From: Palsa-1447 sp964509885
GTDB lineage: Bacteria; Verrucomicrobiota; Verrucomicrobiia; Opitutales; Opitutaceae
Assembly: GCA_964509885.1 (NCBI GenBank)
Contig: CAZDZL010000002.1
Span: forward strand, 1 to 64,000
Direction: 5' to 3'
DNA: 64,000 nucleotides
Shown: positions 1 through 9,078 of the stretch, in pieces
Layout of the letters: every line of letters begins with the position of its first letter
Numbering within the stretch: position 1 is the first letter of the stretch
Notes under the pieces: model-generated
Database searches by the model: none
The model's input: only the letters and a program-made list of their open reading frames with translations
Told to the model about the DNA's origin: nothing
Position numbers and translations under genes: made by a program

Positions 1-541
1 TGCAGGAGCCGCAGCCCAAGGTCAGCGTCTGCTCGGGCGACTGCACGCCCTGCTCGAGTCGGATCAGGTAGCGGACCGCGCGGCTGACCCTCAGGTTGAG
101 CGCGACCAGGAAGTCGAGGGCCGGGCGGGGCGTGATGTCGACCGCGGCCAGGAACGCATCGAAGGCGGGCGTGCCCGCGTCCTTCCGCAGGAAGGGGGAG
201 AGCTCGGTTGCGAGCTTGGCCTCGTAGGCGAAGGGGATGTTCTCGGCGACCGGGTCCAGGAAGAAGTCGAACGGGTTGTAGACCGTCATGTCCGCGATCA
301 GGTCCACCTCGACCGAGAAGAAACGGGTGGGCTTCGGGAAGACGAGGCGCGCGCTGTAGTTGCCCTGGGGGTCCTGCTGCCAGTTGATGAAGTGCTCCGC
401 CGGCTCGACCTTCAACGAATAGCTCAGGATGGGGGTGCGGCAGTGGGGCGCTGGCCTCAGCCTGACCGTCTGGGGTCCAAGCGTGACGGACTTGTCATAG
501 AGGTACGAGGTGCGGTGGTGAAGGGCGACGTGAAGGGCCAT
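1..541 (-). CDS. Transglutaminase-family protein, N-terminal part (runs off window)
   Basis: The minus strand is open from an ATG at 541-539 to the window edge, giving about 180 residues of the N-terminus. It opens MALHVALHHRTSYLYDK and continues with the beta-rich region (LGPQTVRLRPAPHCRTPI, then a YNPFDFFLDP motif) typical of the bacterial transglutaminase N-terminal domain found in large DUF2126-type proteins. The last visible residues, TLTLGCGSC, lead into the segment that carries the catalytic cysteine in this family. The family has a papain-like Cys-His-Asp fold; substrates are mostly unknown and it is usually cytoplasmic. The His and Asp lie beyond the window, so activity cannot be judged. 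The start is the only ATG before the conserved region, and no Shine-Dalgarno is visible. The GC content here is clearly higher than in the next 20 kb. Confidence 0.85.
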   Translation of the reverse strand, partial: MALHVALHHRTSYLYDKSVTLGPQTVRLRPAPHCRTPILSYSLKVEPAEHFINWQQDPQGNYSARLVFPKPTRFFSVEVDLIADMTVYNPFDFFLDPVAENIPFAYEAKLATELSPFLRKDAGTPAFDAFLAAVDITPRPALDFLVALNLRVSRAVRYLIRLEQGVQSPEQTLTLGCGSC

Positions 542-875
542 GGGTGGGGATGGAGCGGTGGGACCCGCTTAGACACACCCACGCAGGACTTGGGCCATTC
601 GAAGGCTCGAACGAAGAAGACCGGTTGATTTCCAAGAATGTAAATGGATGTCCACAAACAGATTGGGATATCAATCAGACGGGATTCGAAGCGCAGGGAT
701 TATCTCCGCCCTGCATCGGCGCACGAATCGGGAATTTGAGTTCGATCATAAGCGCCTCGGCTGGCGTCATGGATGCGCATCGGGGAACACTCCGAACCCA
801 TTGAGGCGTCTTGCCGTGGCGGGCCTTGCCGGCGTCTCTTGACTCCCACTTGGTGCCGACCAGCCTCGGGAACAG
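542..875. other. Non-coding stretch, 334 bp
   Basis: No convincing gene is seen. Short open frames on both strands lack recognisable protein features. The stretch separates the minus-strand transglutaminase gene from a plus-strand gene, so it should hold two divergent promoters, but no clear -35/-10 pair could be picked. GC falls visibly across this interval. Confidence 0.4.
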
Positions 876-1517
876 ATGGGGCAGGTGGTGAATGGCATGA
901 TCTCCGTGTACGCGTACCCGAGGCCGAGTTCGCCCGGGATGGCCCCATCGTCCTCGGAGCCGGGTTTTGCCGCCGATGTCCGGGCGGCCGGAGAATACTT
1001 CGTTGTTGAATACGACGACATCTTCCACCTCGCGGACCAGATCCTTGGGATCCAGAACGGCCTCAAGGGCCATCCCTGCCTCACCCTGCTGGAGATCCAC
1101 GCGCACGGGAACCCGTCCGAGTTCAATGGATGGTGCAGTTGGCAGCCTTCGGACATCCTCAGGCTGGCCAAGCCGCATTGGTGCGACAACTCGAGGCTCT
1201 ACCTCACGGGGTGCAACACCGGCACGACGGACCCGCAGACGACGGATCCCGCCCGGGGTGCGATCCCCATCGCCCAGGTCGTGGCGAACCTGATTCCTGT
1301 GGTCCCAAAGGCTTTTCGGTTCACGGTGTTCGGAACGTTGGGCTACAGCTACGGCTGCCACGCCCTGGGAACCACGCAGACCTGGGCCGTCGGAGGCCTT
1401 GGCCCCATAAATTACGGCGCGCCCTTCAAGGGAAGCCGCGACGCTGAGCCCGACCCCAATCTGTCCGATCCCGCCGCAACGGCCTACAAGGCGTTCCGAG
1501 GACCCAACTCCGCATGA
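876..1517 (+). CDS. Hypothetical protein with possible caspase-like (CHAT/DUF4347-type) His-Cys dyad
   Basis: This is a 213-residue protein with no signal peptide or membrane segment. Residues 71-78 read LLEIHAHG and residues 109-116 read YLTGCNTG. A hydrophobic strand ending in His-Gly, followed some 35 residues later by a second strand ending in Gly-Cys-Asn, is the layout of caspase-fold peptidases such as CHAT and DUF4347 domains; H75 or H77 and C113 would be the dyad. This assignment is inference from the motif only. The ATG at 876 has a GGGAAC element just upstream; an internal ATG at 897 is an alternative. The stop overlaps the start of the next gene (ATGA), so the two are probably co-translated. 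Confidence 0.6.
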   Translation: MGQVVNGMISVYAYPRPSSPGMAPSSSEPGFAADVRAAGEYFVVEYDDIFHLADQILGIQNGLKGHPCLTLLEIHAHGNPSEFNGWCSWQPSDILRLAKPHWCDNSRLYLTGCNTGTTDPQTTDPARGAIPIAQVVANLIPVVPKAFRFTVFGTLGYSYGCHALGTTQTWAVGGLGPINYGAPFKGSRDAEPDPNLSDPAATAYKAFRGPNSA

Positions 1518-1786
1518 GCGTTGTCGTCCAGGGCAAGGGCAGGAAGATCACTCTAACGGGTGTCCGCGAGCATATGTTCAAGCGCGAGTTGGCCGCCTGC
1601 ATGCGCCGCAGGCACACGAAGGGCACCCACTCCGACGCGGCGCGCGACTGCCTCATCACCTTCAGGGAAAAGGGCGTCCGCAAGCGATACGGGATCTACG
1701 GGCGTGCCGTCGCGATGGACGAGAAGACACGCAAGGCCTGGCAGTTTTACTTCGGACTTCTGCTCCTCGAGTGGCTCCAGTCCTAG
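1514..1786 (+). CDS. Hypothetical 90-residue basic protein, translationally coupled to the upstream gene
   Basis: The start ATG overlaps the stop of the 876-1517 gene in an ATGA arrangement, a strong sign of a real co-translated partner. The protein is rich in Arg and Lys over residues 7-60 and ends with a short hydrophobic/aromatic segment (WQFYFGLLLLEWLQS). No family was recognised. It could be a substrate, inhibitor or DNA/RNA-binding partner of the upstream possible peptidase, but nothing in the sequence decides this. It ends 12 bp before the convergent gene at 1799. Confidence 0.6.
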   Translation: MSVVVQGKGRKITLTGVREHMFKRELAACMRRRHTKGTHSDAARDCLITFREKGVRKRYGIYGRAVAMDEKTRKAWQFYFGLLLLEWLQS

Positions 1787-1798
1787 GGTAAAGGCTTT

Positions 1799-4700
1799 TC
1801 AGTCCTGAAAGACCGACGTTTCAAAAGTCCCCGAACCGGTAACTCCTGGTTCTTCGATTTCATTGAACAGTGAGTCAATATACCCAGTTACCGTATAGGT
1901 TCCCGTGGCATTCACCGTTCCATCGCTCGACACGGTGCTTGTGCCAATGAAATGGTACGTTAGTCCGGACTCGTCAGGGGTTACCGAGGCGTCGATGGGG
2001 CCCGGAACGGAAATGGTGATGTCGAGGGTCCCGTCGTCGGAAGTGGTGTAGCTGTTGAATTGCTCCAAGTCAAAATAGGATGGGTAGGTTATGGTTCCGG
2101 AATAAGCCACAGTTACGGTTGTCGAACCTCCCTGGGTAACGGACTGTACTGTTACGGTTGCGACCGCGCTTGTCGTCGAGCCTCCTGTGTTGGTGACGAC
2201 GACGAGGTAGCCGCCTGAATCTGAAGATTGTGCGTTCGAGACCGTGTAGGATGTGCCTGTTGCTCCCGAGATTGAGTCTCCATTCAGATACCATTGGTAT
2301 GTCAGGCCTGAGCCGGTTGCGGCCACCATCAGCGTGAAGCTAGAACCTGCATTTACGGTCTGGCCACTTGGGCTGGCTGTGATCACCGGAGGCTGCTCCT
2401 TCACCGTTATAACTGCCACGGGGCTGACCATTGAGCCTCCTGAATTTTTGACGACGACGTAATAGCCACCCGAATTCGAGGGTTGTGCGTTCGAGATCGA
2501 ATAGGATGCACCGGTTGCTCCCGAAATCTCGGTTCCGTTCAAATACCATTGGTACGACAGGCCCGAGCCGGTTGCGGTCACACTCATCGTGTAGTTGAGA
2601 TTGGCGTCCACGGTCTCAGAGCTTGGCCAGCCTGTGATCTCAGGCCCTGTCCATGCTTGGGTGTTGACCTGTAGTAGCCCCCAGTGGTCATTCACTTGCC
2701 CGGCGGGCGAACTCGCATTCGTTTCGTCCGCAAGGGCACCGAGGTTGACGCCTATGTCGACGAGATCTTTGGCCGCGTTACTTCCTGGACTATTCCCATT
2801 GTAGAGATTCAGAAAAACAGCGGTTATAGTGGCAGCAGCCTTTTCCTTTGCCGCTTCGACGTCGTCCAAGGCCTGCTGGTAGGCTTGTAATTGGGACGGT
2901 GTGAGACTGCCCCCGAGGACGATTGCACCTTGGAAGCCGACTGCGTATGTCGCGGGAACTATTACCGTTATGCCCTCCATGGCCGCACCCAAAGCGGCCG
3001 CCGTGGCGGCAGCGGGTTCCAGCGCGGGGATCTTTTTGGCGGCTACCGCGACTGTCCCACAACCTACGGCGACCAAGTTCCCAAGGACCCGTACTGATTG
3101 GTCTACTTGGGAGATCGTCGAAGGGGAGGTATCGAGGATCGTAGTCATCAGCGTACCTAACGGATTTACGTCGTTGGGATGTGGGACAAGGGAGGCTGAT
3201 TGTTGAGTTTGCGTTCCCGAAATATACGCAAATAAGATTTGGTCCAGTAGGACAAGACCCGCGGAATTTAGGATCGCCGACTGTCCATTGCTGTAGGTGC
3301 CGATTGTGAATTGAACGGTGGGATCGCTTTGAATCTGCTGAATTAGCGAGAGTTCGGTACTTAGCTGCGTTTGAAGGGAGGTGAAATCTGCGGTCAAAGT
3401 GCTGACGTCGACCGTGCCTCCCGATTCGGCTCCAATCTTGTTCCAGCTCTGTTGCGCAGCGGCGACGAGAACCATCTCCTGCTGAAGGAAAGCGACCATC
3501 ACAGCACCTGTCGGATACCCTGTGGAGGGGAGGGCGTTGATCGTAAAAGCGGCTGGGCCGGACGTGGCGTTTGTCGTCCCAGTTTGTGTAATGGATACGG
3601 ATACCACGACCGAACTGTTCTCGGCCTTGGAAGGGTTTAAGTAGGGCGGCACGGTCACAACAACCTTCCCGCTAGTCACTGAGTCTGCGGGTAGGCTTAT
3701 TACATTGCCGGAGGCATCTGTGAAATTGACAGTCGTTGTGGTGGCATTCGGATCAAAATTGCCTCCCGTGATGGTGAGACTAGAACCCGGATTTGCCGAT
3801 GAGGATGACAGAATGATGCTCGAGCCTTGGGTCGCACCTCCGCTTGGCACCTCATAGACCTCCGCGAGGGCGACGCCAGTCGTGCTGTTCACGCCGGAAA
3901 TCTGCAAAGTGTAGGCGCCTGGCGACAGGTTCACGACGGCGGCGCTGTCCGCGGTTCCAGCAGGCGGTGCAAACGCCCCGACCAAATTCTCGTCACTGAG
4001 TATCTGTGCCAGATTGGAACTTGTTTCGAAACCGGTGTTTTTCGCGATCACACTTCCTGCGCTGTTGAAAACGCTAAGGCTGGGCTCCGCCAATACCCCC
4101 GTGACCCCGAATTTCGTCAGGCCGGGACCGTCACCGCGAACAAGCAGCTGTTCAGTGCCGCTCCCCGCAACAATATAGCCGGGGATGAGGATGTTCCCGC
4201 CCGTGCCCACCTGTGCCCGTGCGGAGATATTGCTCAGACGGGTGCCGGTTGACGCCACTTCGTAGATTTCGGCAAGTGCTACTCCGGTGGTGTTATTTAC
4301 TCCTGCTATCTGCGCGGTATAGTTGCCCGCTGGCAAGTTGACAATAACGGCACTGTCCGCACTTCCGGAAGTGAATGGGAATGCAAACACTTGGGCGGCT
4401 ACGGACGCAATTTGGGCCGGATCTGAATTGGTACCCCATCCCGTATTGGAAGCGATCACCGTCCCGGTGCTATCGAAAACGCGCAAGCTGGGCTGAGCCA
4501 ATACCCCGGCGACACCGAATTGGCTCAAGCTAGGCCCATCGGCACGAATCAGGAGAGTTTCCGTGCCACTGCCGCTGATGATAAAGCCGGGAATCAGGAT
4601 ATTGCCGCCGGTCCCGACCTGGGCACGCGTCGAGAGATTGATGAGGCGCGCCGACGAATTTCCGGAGTTCGGAGTCGGTGTCGGAGTGGGTGTTGGCGCA

Positions 4701-5257
4701 GGCGTCGGAGTTGGGGTTGGAGCAGGGGTGGGCGTTGGAGCGGGTGTCGGCGTGGGCGTCGGCGAGCTCGCGGGACCCTGCTGCAGGGTGTTCGGAAAGT
4801 TAACATAGTCGTCGACCTCATATCCGCCGTCCGCTGACGAGGCGCCCGTATACTCCGTCACCTCGAGGGCGACGTACCAAATGCCGTTTGCCGGGGGACT
4901 GTAGGCAACAGTTCTCGAAAAGGATGGGAAATAGTAGTTCGCCTGAAGTGTCCCCAGAGAATAGGTCGCCAGCTGGTAGCCTGTCTGGGGTGATCCGTTA
5001 TAGGCCACGGGCAGCGCCCAAAGCTCAAGGCGGAGTGTGCCACTGGTCCCTGAGGCTGTGTTGTTGTCGATCTCATTTACAGTGAGCGTGACGCTTGTGC
5101 CCGATATCTGATACGACGCGGTCCCCACGAAAACCACGTCGCTCGCTTTGAGCGAGGCGATTGCGGCCATTGCAGCGACAGCGAACAAGAGTGTACGAAA
5201 GACCGCTCTCGCGATAGATCCTCCAGTAAATAATTCGTTGGTATTCTTGATCGACAT
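1799..5257 (-). CDS. Very large secreted protein with TIG and Ig-like domains and two Opitutaceae-type repeat domains
   Basis: This 1152-residue protein starts with a long signal peptide (hydrophobic core LLFAVAAMAAIASLKA, residues 23-38). Next come a beta-rich domain (about 40-160) and a Pro-Thr/Pro-Ala linker (about 164-196). Two copies follow of a roughly 130-residue repeat with core RAQVGTGGNILIPG (about 205-335 and 340-470), which is also present twice in the protein at 24512-26761. Then comes a TIG/IPT-like domain (about 475-570), a mostly helical region (about 575-870), two Ig-like domains each carrying YQWYLNG (about 870-1050), and a C-terminal beta-rich tail. The architecture indicates a cell-surface or extracellular adhesin or structural protein. 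No enzymatic motif is seen. The start is the ATG at 5257, with no clear Shine-Dalgarno. Confidence 0.85.
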   Translation of the reverse strand: MSIKNTNELFTGGSIARAVFRTLLFAVAAMAAIASLKASDVVFVGTASYQISGTSVTLTVNEIDNNTASGTSGTLRLELWALPVAYNGSPQTGYQLATYSLGTLQANYYFPSFSRTVAYSPPANGIWYVALEVTEYTGASSADGGYEVDDYVNFPNTLQQGPASSPTPTPTPAPTPTPAPTPTPTPAPTPTPTPTPNSGNSSARLINLSTRAQVGTGGNILIPGFIISGSGTETLLIRADGPSLSQFGVAGVLAQPSLRVFDSTGTVIASNTGWGTNSDPAQIASVAAQVFAFPFTSGSADSAVIVNLPAGNYTAQIAGVNNTTGVALAEIYEVASTGTRLSNISARAQVGTGGNILIPGYIVAGSGTEQLLVRGDGPGLTKFGVTGVLAEPSLSVFNSAGSVIAKNTGFETSSNLAQILSDENLVGAFAPPAGTADSAAVVNLSPGAYTLQISGVNSTTGVALAEVYEVPSGGATQGSSIILSSSSANPGSSLTITGGNFDPNATTTTVNFTDASGNVISLPADSVTSGKVVVTVPPYLNPSKAENSSVVVSVSITQTGTTNATSGPAAFTINALPSTGYPTGAVMVAFLQQEMVLVAAAQQSWNKIGAESGGTVDVSTLTADFTSLQTQLSTELSLIQQIQSDPTVQFTIGTYSNGQSAILNSAGLVLLDQILFAYISGTQTQQSASLVPHPNDVNPLGTLMTTILDTSPSTISQVDQSVRVLGNLVAVGCGTVAVAAKKIPALEPAAATAAALGAAMEGITVIVPATYAVGFQGAIVLGGSLTPSQLQAYQQALDDVEAAKEKAAATITAVFLNLYNGNSPGSNAAKDLVDIGVNLGALADETNASSPAGQVNDHWGLLQVNTQAWTGPEITGWPSSETVDANLNYTMSVTATGSGLSYQWYLNGTEISGATGASYSISNAQPSNSGGYYVVVKNSGGSMVSPVAVITVKEQPPVITASPSGQTVNAGSSFTLMVAATGSGLTYQWYLNGDSISGATGTSYTVSNAQSSDSGGYLVVVTNTGGSTTSAVATVTVQSVTQGGSTTVTVAYSGTITYPSYFDLEQFNSYTTSDDGTLDITISVPGPIDASVTPDESGLTYHFIGTSTVSSDGTVNATGTYTVTGYIDSLFNEIEEPGVTGSGTFETSVFQD
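4670..4765 (-). repeat. Short tandem repeat encoding a Pro-Thr/Pro-Ala linker
   Basis: About 16 near-identical 6-bp units (GGTGTN-like on the plus strand, mostly gtcggn/gttggn) encode alternating PT and PA dipeptides between the N-terminal domain and the repeat domains of the surface protein. Such linkers are extended spacers. The repeat length keeps the frame, and copy-number change by slippage in 6-bp steps would alter linker length without a frameshift. Confidence 0.85.
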
Positions 5258-5583
5258 TTGGAAGCAAAGTTAGGTTGACGCGGAGCGAGGATCGCTGGAA
5301 GGCGCGGGCCTGTGAGACCTCGCTGCAATTCCAACAACCAAGGCTATAGTCCTTCGTAAATTCATCGCGGGTCTCACCTAGGCGTATGGAAGGCCGTTGA
5401 TAGTTGGCTGCGGGGCCTAGAGTTCATCTTTGAAGGCAATTCAATGTGGATCATCTGGGCCAATGTTGAAATTATCTTATGTGTACCATTGCGACGCTGG
5501 TGCTCTCGGTCCGATTTTTAAGGTCGCTCTCCCCGGCCCCCCTCGCCTTCAGGAGGGCCGGAAAGCCTGCGAATGAACCCGCG
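5258..5583. other. Non-coding stretch, 326 bp
   Basis: No gene is seen. It lies upstream of the large surface-protein gene and downstream of the DyP/two-component operon, both on the minus strand, so it should hold the promoter of the former and the terminator of the latter. A GC-rich hairpin at 5533-5561 is listed separately. Confidence 0.4.
5533..5561 (-). terminator. GC-rich hairpin after the DyP/two-component operon
   Basis: CCGGCCC at 5533-5539 pairs with GGGCCGG at 5555-5561. An alternative pairing uses CCCTC and GAGGG nearer the loop. It sits about 25 bp beyond the stop of the last gene of the minus-strand operon. There is no proper T-tract after it on the minus strand, only a short TTAAAAAT stretch further on, so this may be a transcript-stabilising hairpin rather than an intrinsic terminator. 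Confidence 0.35.
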
Positions 5584-6222
5584 TCAGGTGGAGAGCGAAC
5601 GGACCGGATTGCCTGCCGCGTCGTTTCCGAGCGATGCGACTGAAGAAAGTTGCCCGTTGTTTGTCCCGTTTACCCGGACGACCACATAGGTGAACTTGAG
5701 GGAGTTCGCGTCCAGGGAGACGCTGTTTTTCCCGGTCACCGGTGCGGTGCCTGTGGTCCAGGTGAGGGTTGCGGTTTTGTTTCCCGCAGCATCGACCTTT
5801 GGCGCGAACTCGAAGTCGATCTTCTTGAGGCATTGGACGTTGCCGACGCTTGCGGCCGGGCTGTAGTTCACCTCGGTCTGCCCACAGGGCCACGAGGGCC
5901 CGAGGATGTTTGCGATATGGGGAGGATAGGGAAGGCTCCATCCAGAAAATTCAATGGAGACGAGCGCGGAATTCCCGTCGGGAACGGTCGCCGACAGGGG
6001 CAATATGCTTCCCGCGGGAGCCTGGATTCCGTTCATTGCGCCGCCGACGTCGTTCCAGGCGCCGGCTGGCGAAGCGGGCTGCACAGCGGCCGCTCGTTTC
6101 ATAGGTCGAACCGAGCCGTCGTAGCCAAAGGCAAGAGCCACGAGGCGGTCGGCTCTTTGCCCGAACGCATAGTAGCTGACGGGGGCCTGATTTCTGGGTT
6201 GTGGGGAGGATGTAGCAGTCAT
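5584..6222 (-). CDS. Hypothetical 212-residue protein, last gene of DyP/two-component operon
   Basis: The ATG at 6222 overlaps the stop of the hybrid kinase (ATGA), which fixes the start; longer upstream readings would lie inside the kinase gene. The protein has no signal peptide. It is rich in Ala, Pro, Ser and Asn with predicted beta character. Notable segments are VSYYAFGQRADRLVALAFGY (residues 14-33) and a C-terminal half with alternating hydrophobic and Thr/Asn residues (about 130-205). Two cysteines lie near the middle. No family was recognised. Its coupling to the kinase suggests a role in the same signalling or oxidative process. Confidence 0.65.
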   Translation of the reverse strand: MTATSSPQPRNQAPVSYYAFGQRADRLVALAFGYDGSVRPMKRAAAVQPASPAGAWNDVGGAMNGIQAPAGSILPLSATVPDGNSALVSIEFSGWSLPYPPHIANILGPSWPCGQTEVNYSPAASVGNVQCLKKIDFEFAPKVDAAGNKTATLTWTTGTAPVTGKNSVSLDANSLKFTYVVVRVNGTNNGQLSSVASLGNDAAGNPVRSLST

Positions 6223-9074
6223 GTTGGTCTTAGTTTTGTGGATTCTATTTCTTCGCCGTGGCGGTTGTCGCCGGGCAAAATGGTGTGCGCATCCGGGTAC
6301 CATGGCGCCAGCGCTGAGGCGCAAAGGACCCAGCTTTGCCGGATGCTCTCCTCGTCGCCCAGTGCCGCCCCGTCCTCAAGCGCGCCGAACGCCCCGAAGA
6401 GCCGATCGTCCTGGAGCACAATTGCGCTGTTTCTGAGGTTGTGGGCGCGCTTCTGGAGCTCGGCCCAGCTCCGGGAGGAGATCGAGCACTGGAAGCCGTC
6501 TATCTGGGTGGGGATCGTCTGGCGGAACTCAATCTCCCATTTTGATCTGAGCCTGCGCCAGGCATCGGGACGGATCGCGGCGGGGGGTGAAAGCTGCAGG
6601 GCTCGGGCCAGCGTCGCGAGCTCAACGGGCTTTGTCAGGAAGTCGTCCATCCCGGATTTTGCCGCCAAAACGCGCTCCCCAGAACCGGCGTGGGCGCTCA
6701 CGCCGATGATTCTGATGTTCCGGCCGGCCTTTCGAAGCTCCCTGGCCACCTGGTGGCCGTCCATCTCGGGCATCGAGAGGTCGAGCACCAGCGATTGGAA
6801 CCGTCCCTGCATCGCCTTCTCAAGGGCCTCCCTTCCGTCACACGCGGTCTCGCAGGTCGCGCCGGCCTCGCGCAAGTAGGCCGTATACAGTTCCCGCAGC
6901 ATCTGGTTGTCGTCCGCGATGAGAATCCGGGTGCCTTCTAAATCCACCGCATTGTTCCTTTCCGGCGGAACTACGCCGCTCTTGAGGCGAAATCGGGCGA
7001 CGAACTCCGATCCCGTGAGGCCGTCGCTCGACACGGTCAGATCACCGTCAAGCAACCGGCAGAGCGCCGCCGAGAGCGCGAGGCCAAGTCCGGCCCCCTC
7101 GCGATTGCGCGACGTCGAAAGGCGTGAGAACGGCTTGAAGAGCCGGTCGGATTCGGCAGCCGGGATTCCAGGGCCAGTGTCCCTTATCTTCAGCTCAAAG
7201 ACCACGGCGCCATCATCGGGGTGGCCATTCAGGATAACATCCACCCGGCCGTGGTCCGTGAACTTGATCGCATTTCCCACGAGGTTCATAACGAGCTGGC
7301 CTATCCGGTCCGAGTCGCCCTCGACCCAGTGAGGCAGGTCACCGCTGATTTCCATGCCAAGCGCGACGCCCTTGGCCTGGAAGCGCGGCCTGAGGCTCTC
7401 GACCGTCTCGATGACGACTGCCGCGAGCGACATGTTCTCCTCGACGGACCGAAAGGCGCCGGATTCGAGGGCCGCGAGGTCAATCAGGTCGTTGACCAAT
7501 CGCGCCATGAGCTCCCCCTGGCGCCTAAGGAGAAGGACTCGAGCGCGGGACGTATCGTCGGCCAGATTATTGCTCAATAACTCAGTGTATCCCATGATGG
7601 CCTGGATGGGCGTGCGAAGCTCATGGCTCACGCTCGCAAGGAATCGCGTTTTGAGCCGATTCGCCTCCTCGGCAGCCGCGGCAGCCTGGAGCGCGGTTTG
7701 CCGCTCTCGGCTTCGTATTCTCTGTGCGAATAGCGCCAGCCCCAGGGCCAGTCCAAGGGCGGCAATCGAGAATGTAAGCAGCCGTGCCTCCGCCTGCACC
7801 GCTTCCCACTGGCCCACGCCAAAAACGAAGGAAAGCCAACCCAGCATCGCTCCGTTGCTGCCAAGGACGGGAGCGCGGGCAAATGTGGCTTCCCCGTAGC
7901 CGAGTGTGACCGGACCCTCGAAATAGGCCTGTCGGTCTACCCAGCTTCGGGTCGCCGCGGGCGACACGTCCCTCAAGGGCGAGACTGCCCCTACAAACTC
8001 TTTCGAGAGAAAATGGGTGAGGACCGTCAGCTCCTTACCATCGCGAATCGTCTCTAGCTGCACGAAGCGCACGTCCGGGTCCGCCTTGGCGATGCGCTTG
8101 AGCTGCTCAAGCACGAGCGTGACCTTTGGGTTCATGAGGGACGCGGCAAATGTGTAAGGCATCGCGCCTCCGCCCGGCTGGTCAAAGGAACTGGGGCGCA
8201 AGTCGGGCTTGAAGTCCGGGCCAAGCGCCTGGTCGATTATCAATGCCTCCGGCGAGGAATTTAGGAGCGACGCCGCGGCCGAGACCCTGCCTATGGCCGA
8301 GCGCTCGAATTCATACCTGGCGAGGCGTGCCATGAAGCACGCGCACACGAGACCCAGGGTCAGCCACGACCCAAGGGCTGCGATTAAGGGAACCACGTCG
8401 TCACGAAGGGATATTCCCGCGACGGAGAACGCAGATTCGGACATCCTTCTTGCGGTCCCCACAAGGACAAGGACTCCTGCGATGGCAAGAGATGCCGCCG
8501 CAAAGAACCCGACCGACGAGAGCTCGGTCCAGCGCTGCATCGTGTTGAGGTAGAAGGCGGCGGGACCGATCGGCGACAGACAGGCCGCGATCGCGATGAG
8601 CAGGATGGCCAAGTCCTCGGGTGGCCGGTATTTCCCGCGCCTAACGAGGGCGAGGCCGGCGGCCGATGTGGCGAGTGCCAGGATCGTCCCGCCATCGCGG
8701 GGATCGCCGATATGCACGGCGACAATCGCCGCAGCTGCTGTTCCATAGATAATCCCCCTCGTGAAACGTCGGCGCAACAGGCCCCTGGTTGCAACCGAGG
8801 CCCATCCTGCGGCCTGCACGGCTTCCGCGGATGCGAGGAGAATATCCTCTGGCAGGTGGACGGGCCTGTTCGGGCTGGCTTGGACGGCCCTGACAAGGCA
8901 CTCAAGCGAGACCACACAGGAGAAGACCACCGATGCCCCGCTCCATCGGATCCAGGCCGGAGGGGACTGTCGTCTTAGCCAGTATCCCCATGTGATCGCG
9001 GTTGCCCATGCCAGACCGGCAAGGAACCAGATGTAATCCTGCTGCAGCGAAAGCGTGTCCAAGGCTACGCGCAC
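6219..9074 (-). CDS. Tripartite hybrid sensor histidine kinase (membrane sensor, kinase, receiver, HPt)
   Basis: This 951-residue protein has about seven hydrophobic segments in residues 12-245, then an extracytoplasmic region (about 260-425) ending in another membrane helix (about 430-450), so it resembles CHASE-bearing sensors. A dimerisation/phosphoacceptor domain follows with H484 in SHELRTP, then an ATPase domain with NAIKFTD and DTGPGI, a receiver domain with D765 in LVLDLSMPEMDG, and a C-terminal HPt-like domain with H878 in AHNLRNSA. The full internal phosphorelay is therefore present. The start is a GTG at 9074, 4 bp after the stop of the DyP gene. The phosphoryl group would most likely pass to the NarL-type regulator encoded two genes upstream. 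The signal sensed is unknown. Confidence 0.9.
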   Translation of the reverse strand: MRVALDTLSLQQDYIWFLAGLAWATAITWGYWLRRQSPPAWIRWSGASVVFSCVVSLECLVRAVQASPNRPVHLPEDILLASAEAVQAAGWASVATRGLLRRRFTRGIIYGTAAAAIVAVHIGDPRDGGTILALATSAAGLALVRRGKYRPPEDLAILLIAIAACLSPIGPAAFYLNTMQRWTELSSVGFFAAASLAIAGVLVLVGTARRMSESAFSVAGISLRDDVVPLIAALGSWLTLGLVCACFMARLARYEFERSAIGRVSAAASLLNSSPEALIIDQALGPDFKPDLRPSSFDQPGGGAMPYTFAASLMNPKVTLVLEQLKRIAKADPDVRFVQLETIRDGKELTVLTHFLSKEFVGAVSPLRDVSPAATRSWVDRQAYFEGPVTLGYGEATFARAPVLGSNGAMLGWLSFVFGVGQWEAVQAEARLLTFSIAALGLALGLALFAQRIRSRERQTALQAAAAAEEANRLKTRFLASVSHELRTPIQAIMGYTELLSNNLADDTSRARVLLLRRQGELMARLVNDLIDLAALESGAFRSVEENMSLAAVVIETVESLRPRFQAKGVALGMEISGDLPHWVEGDSDRIGQLVMNLVGNAIKFTDHGRVDVILNGHPDDGAVVFELKIRDTGPGIPAAESDRLFKPFSRLSTSRNREGAGLGLALSAALCRLLDGDLTVSSDGLTGSEFVARFRLKSGVVPPERNNAVDLEGTRILIADDNQMLRELYTAYLREAGATCETACDGREALEKAMQGRFQSLVLDLSMPEMDGHQVARELRKAGRNIRIIGVSAHAGSGERVLAAKSGMDDFLTKPVELATLARALQLSPPAAIRPDAWRRLRSKWEIEFRQTIPTQIDGFQCSISSRSWAELQKRAHNLRNSAIVLQDDRLFGAFGALEDGAALGDEESIRQSWVLCASALAPWYPDAHTILPGDNRHGEEIESTKLRPT

Positions 9075-9078
9075 GGTA

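Noticed and set aside
675..1361. Long open frame on the minus strand
   Set aside because: It lies antisense to the better-supported gene at 876-1517, is very rich in Arg and Pro, and has no protein-like pattern.
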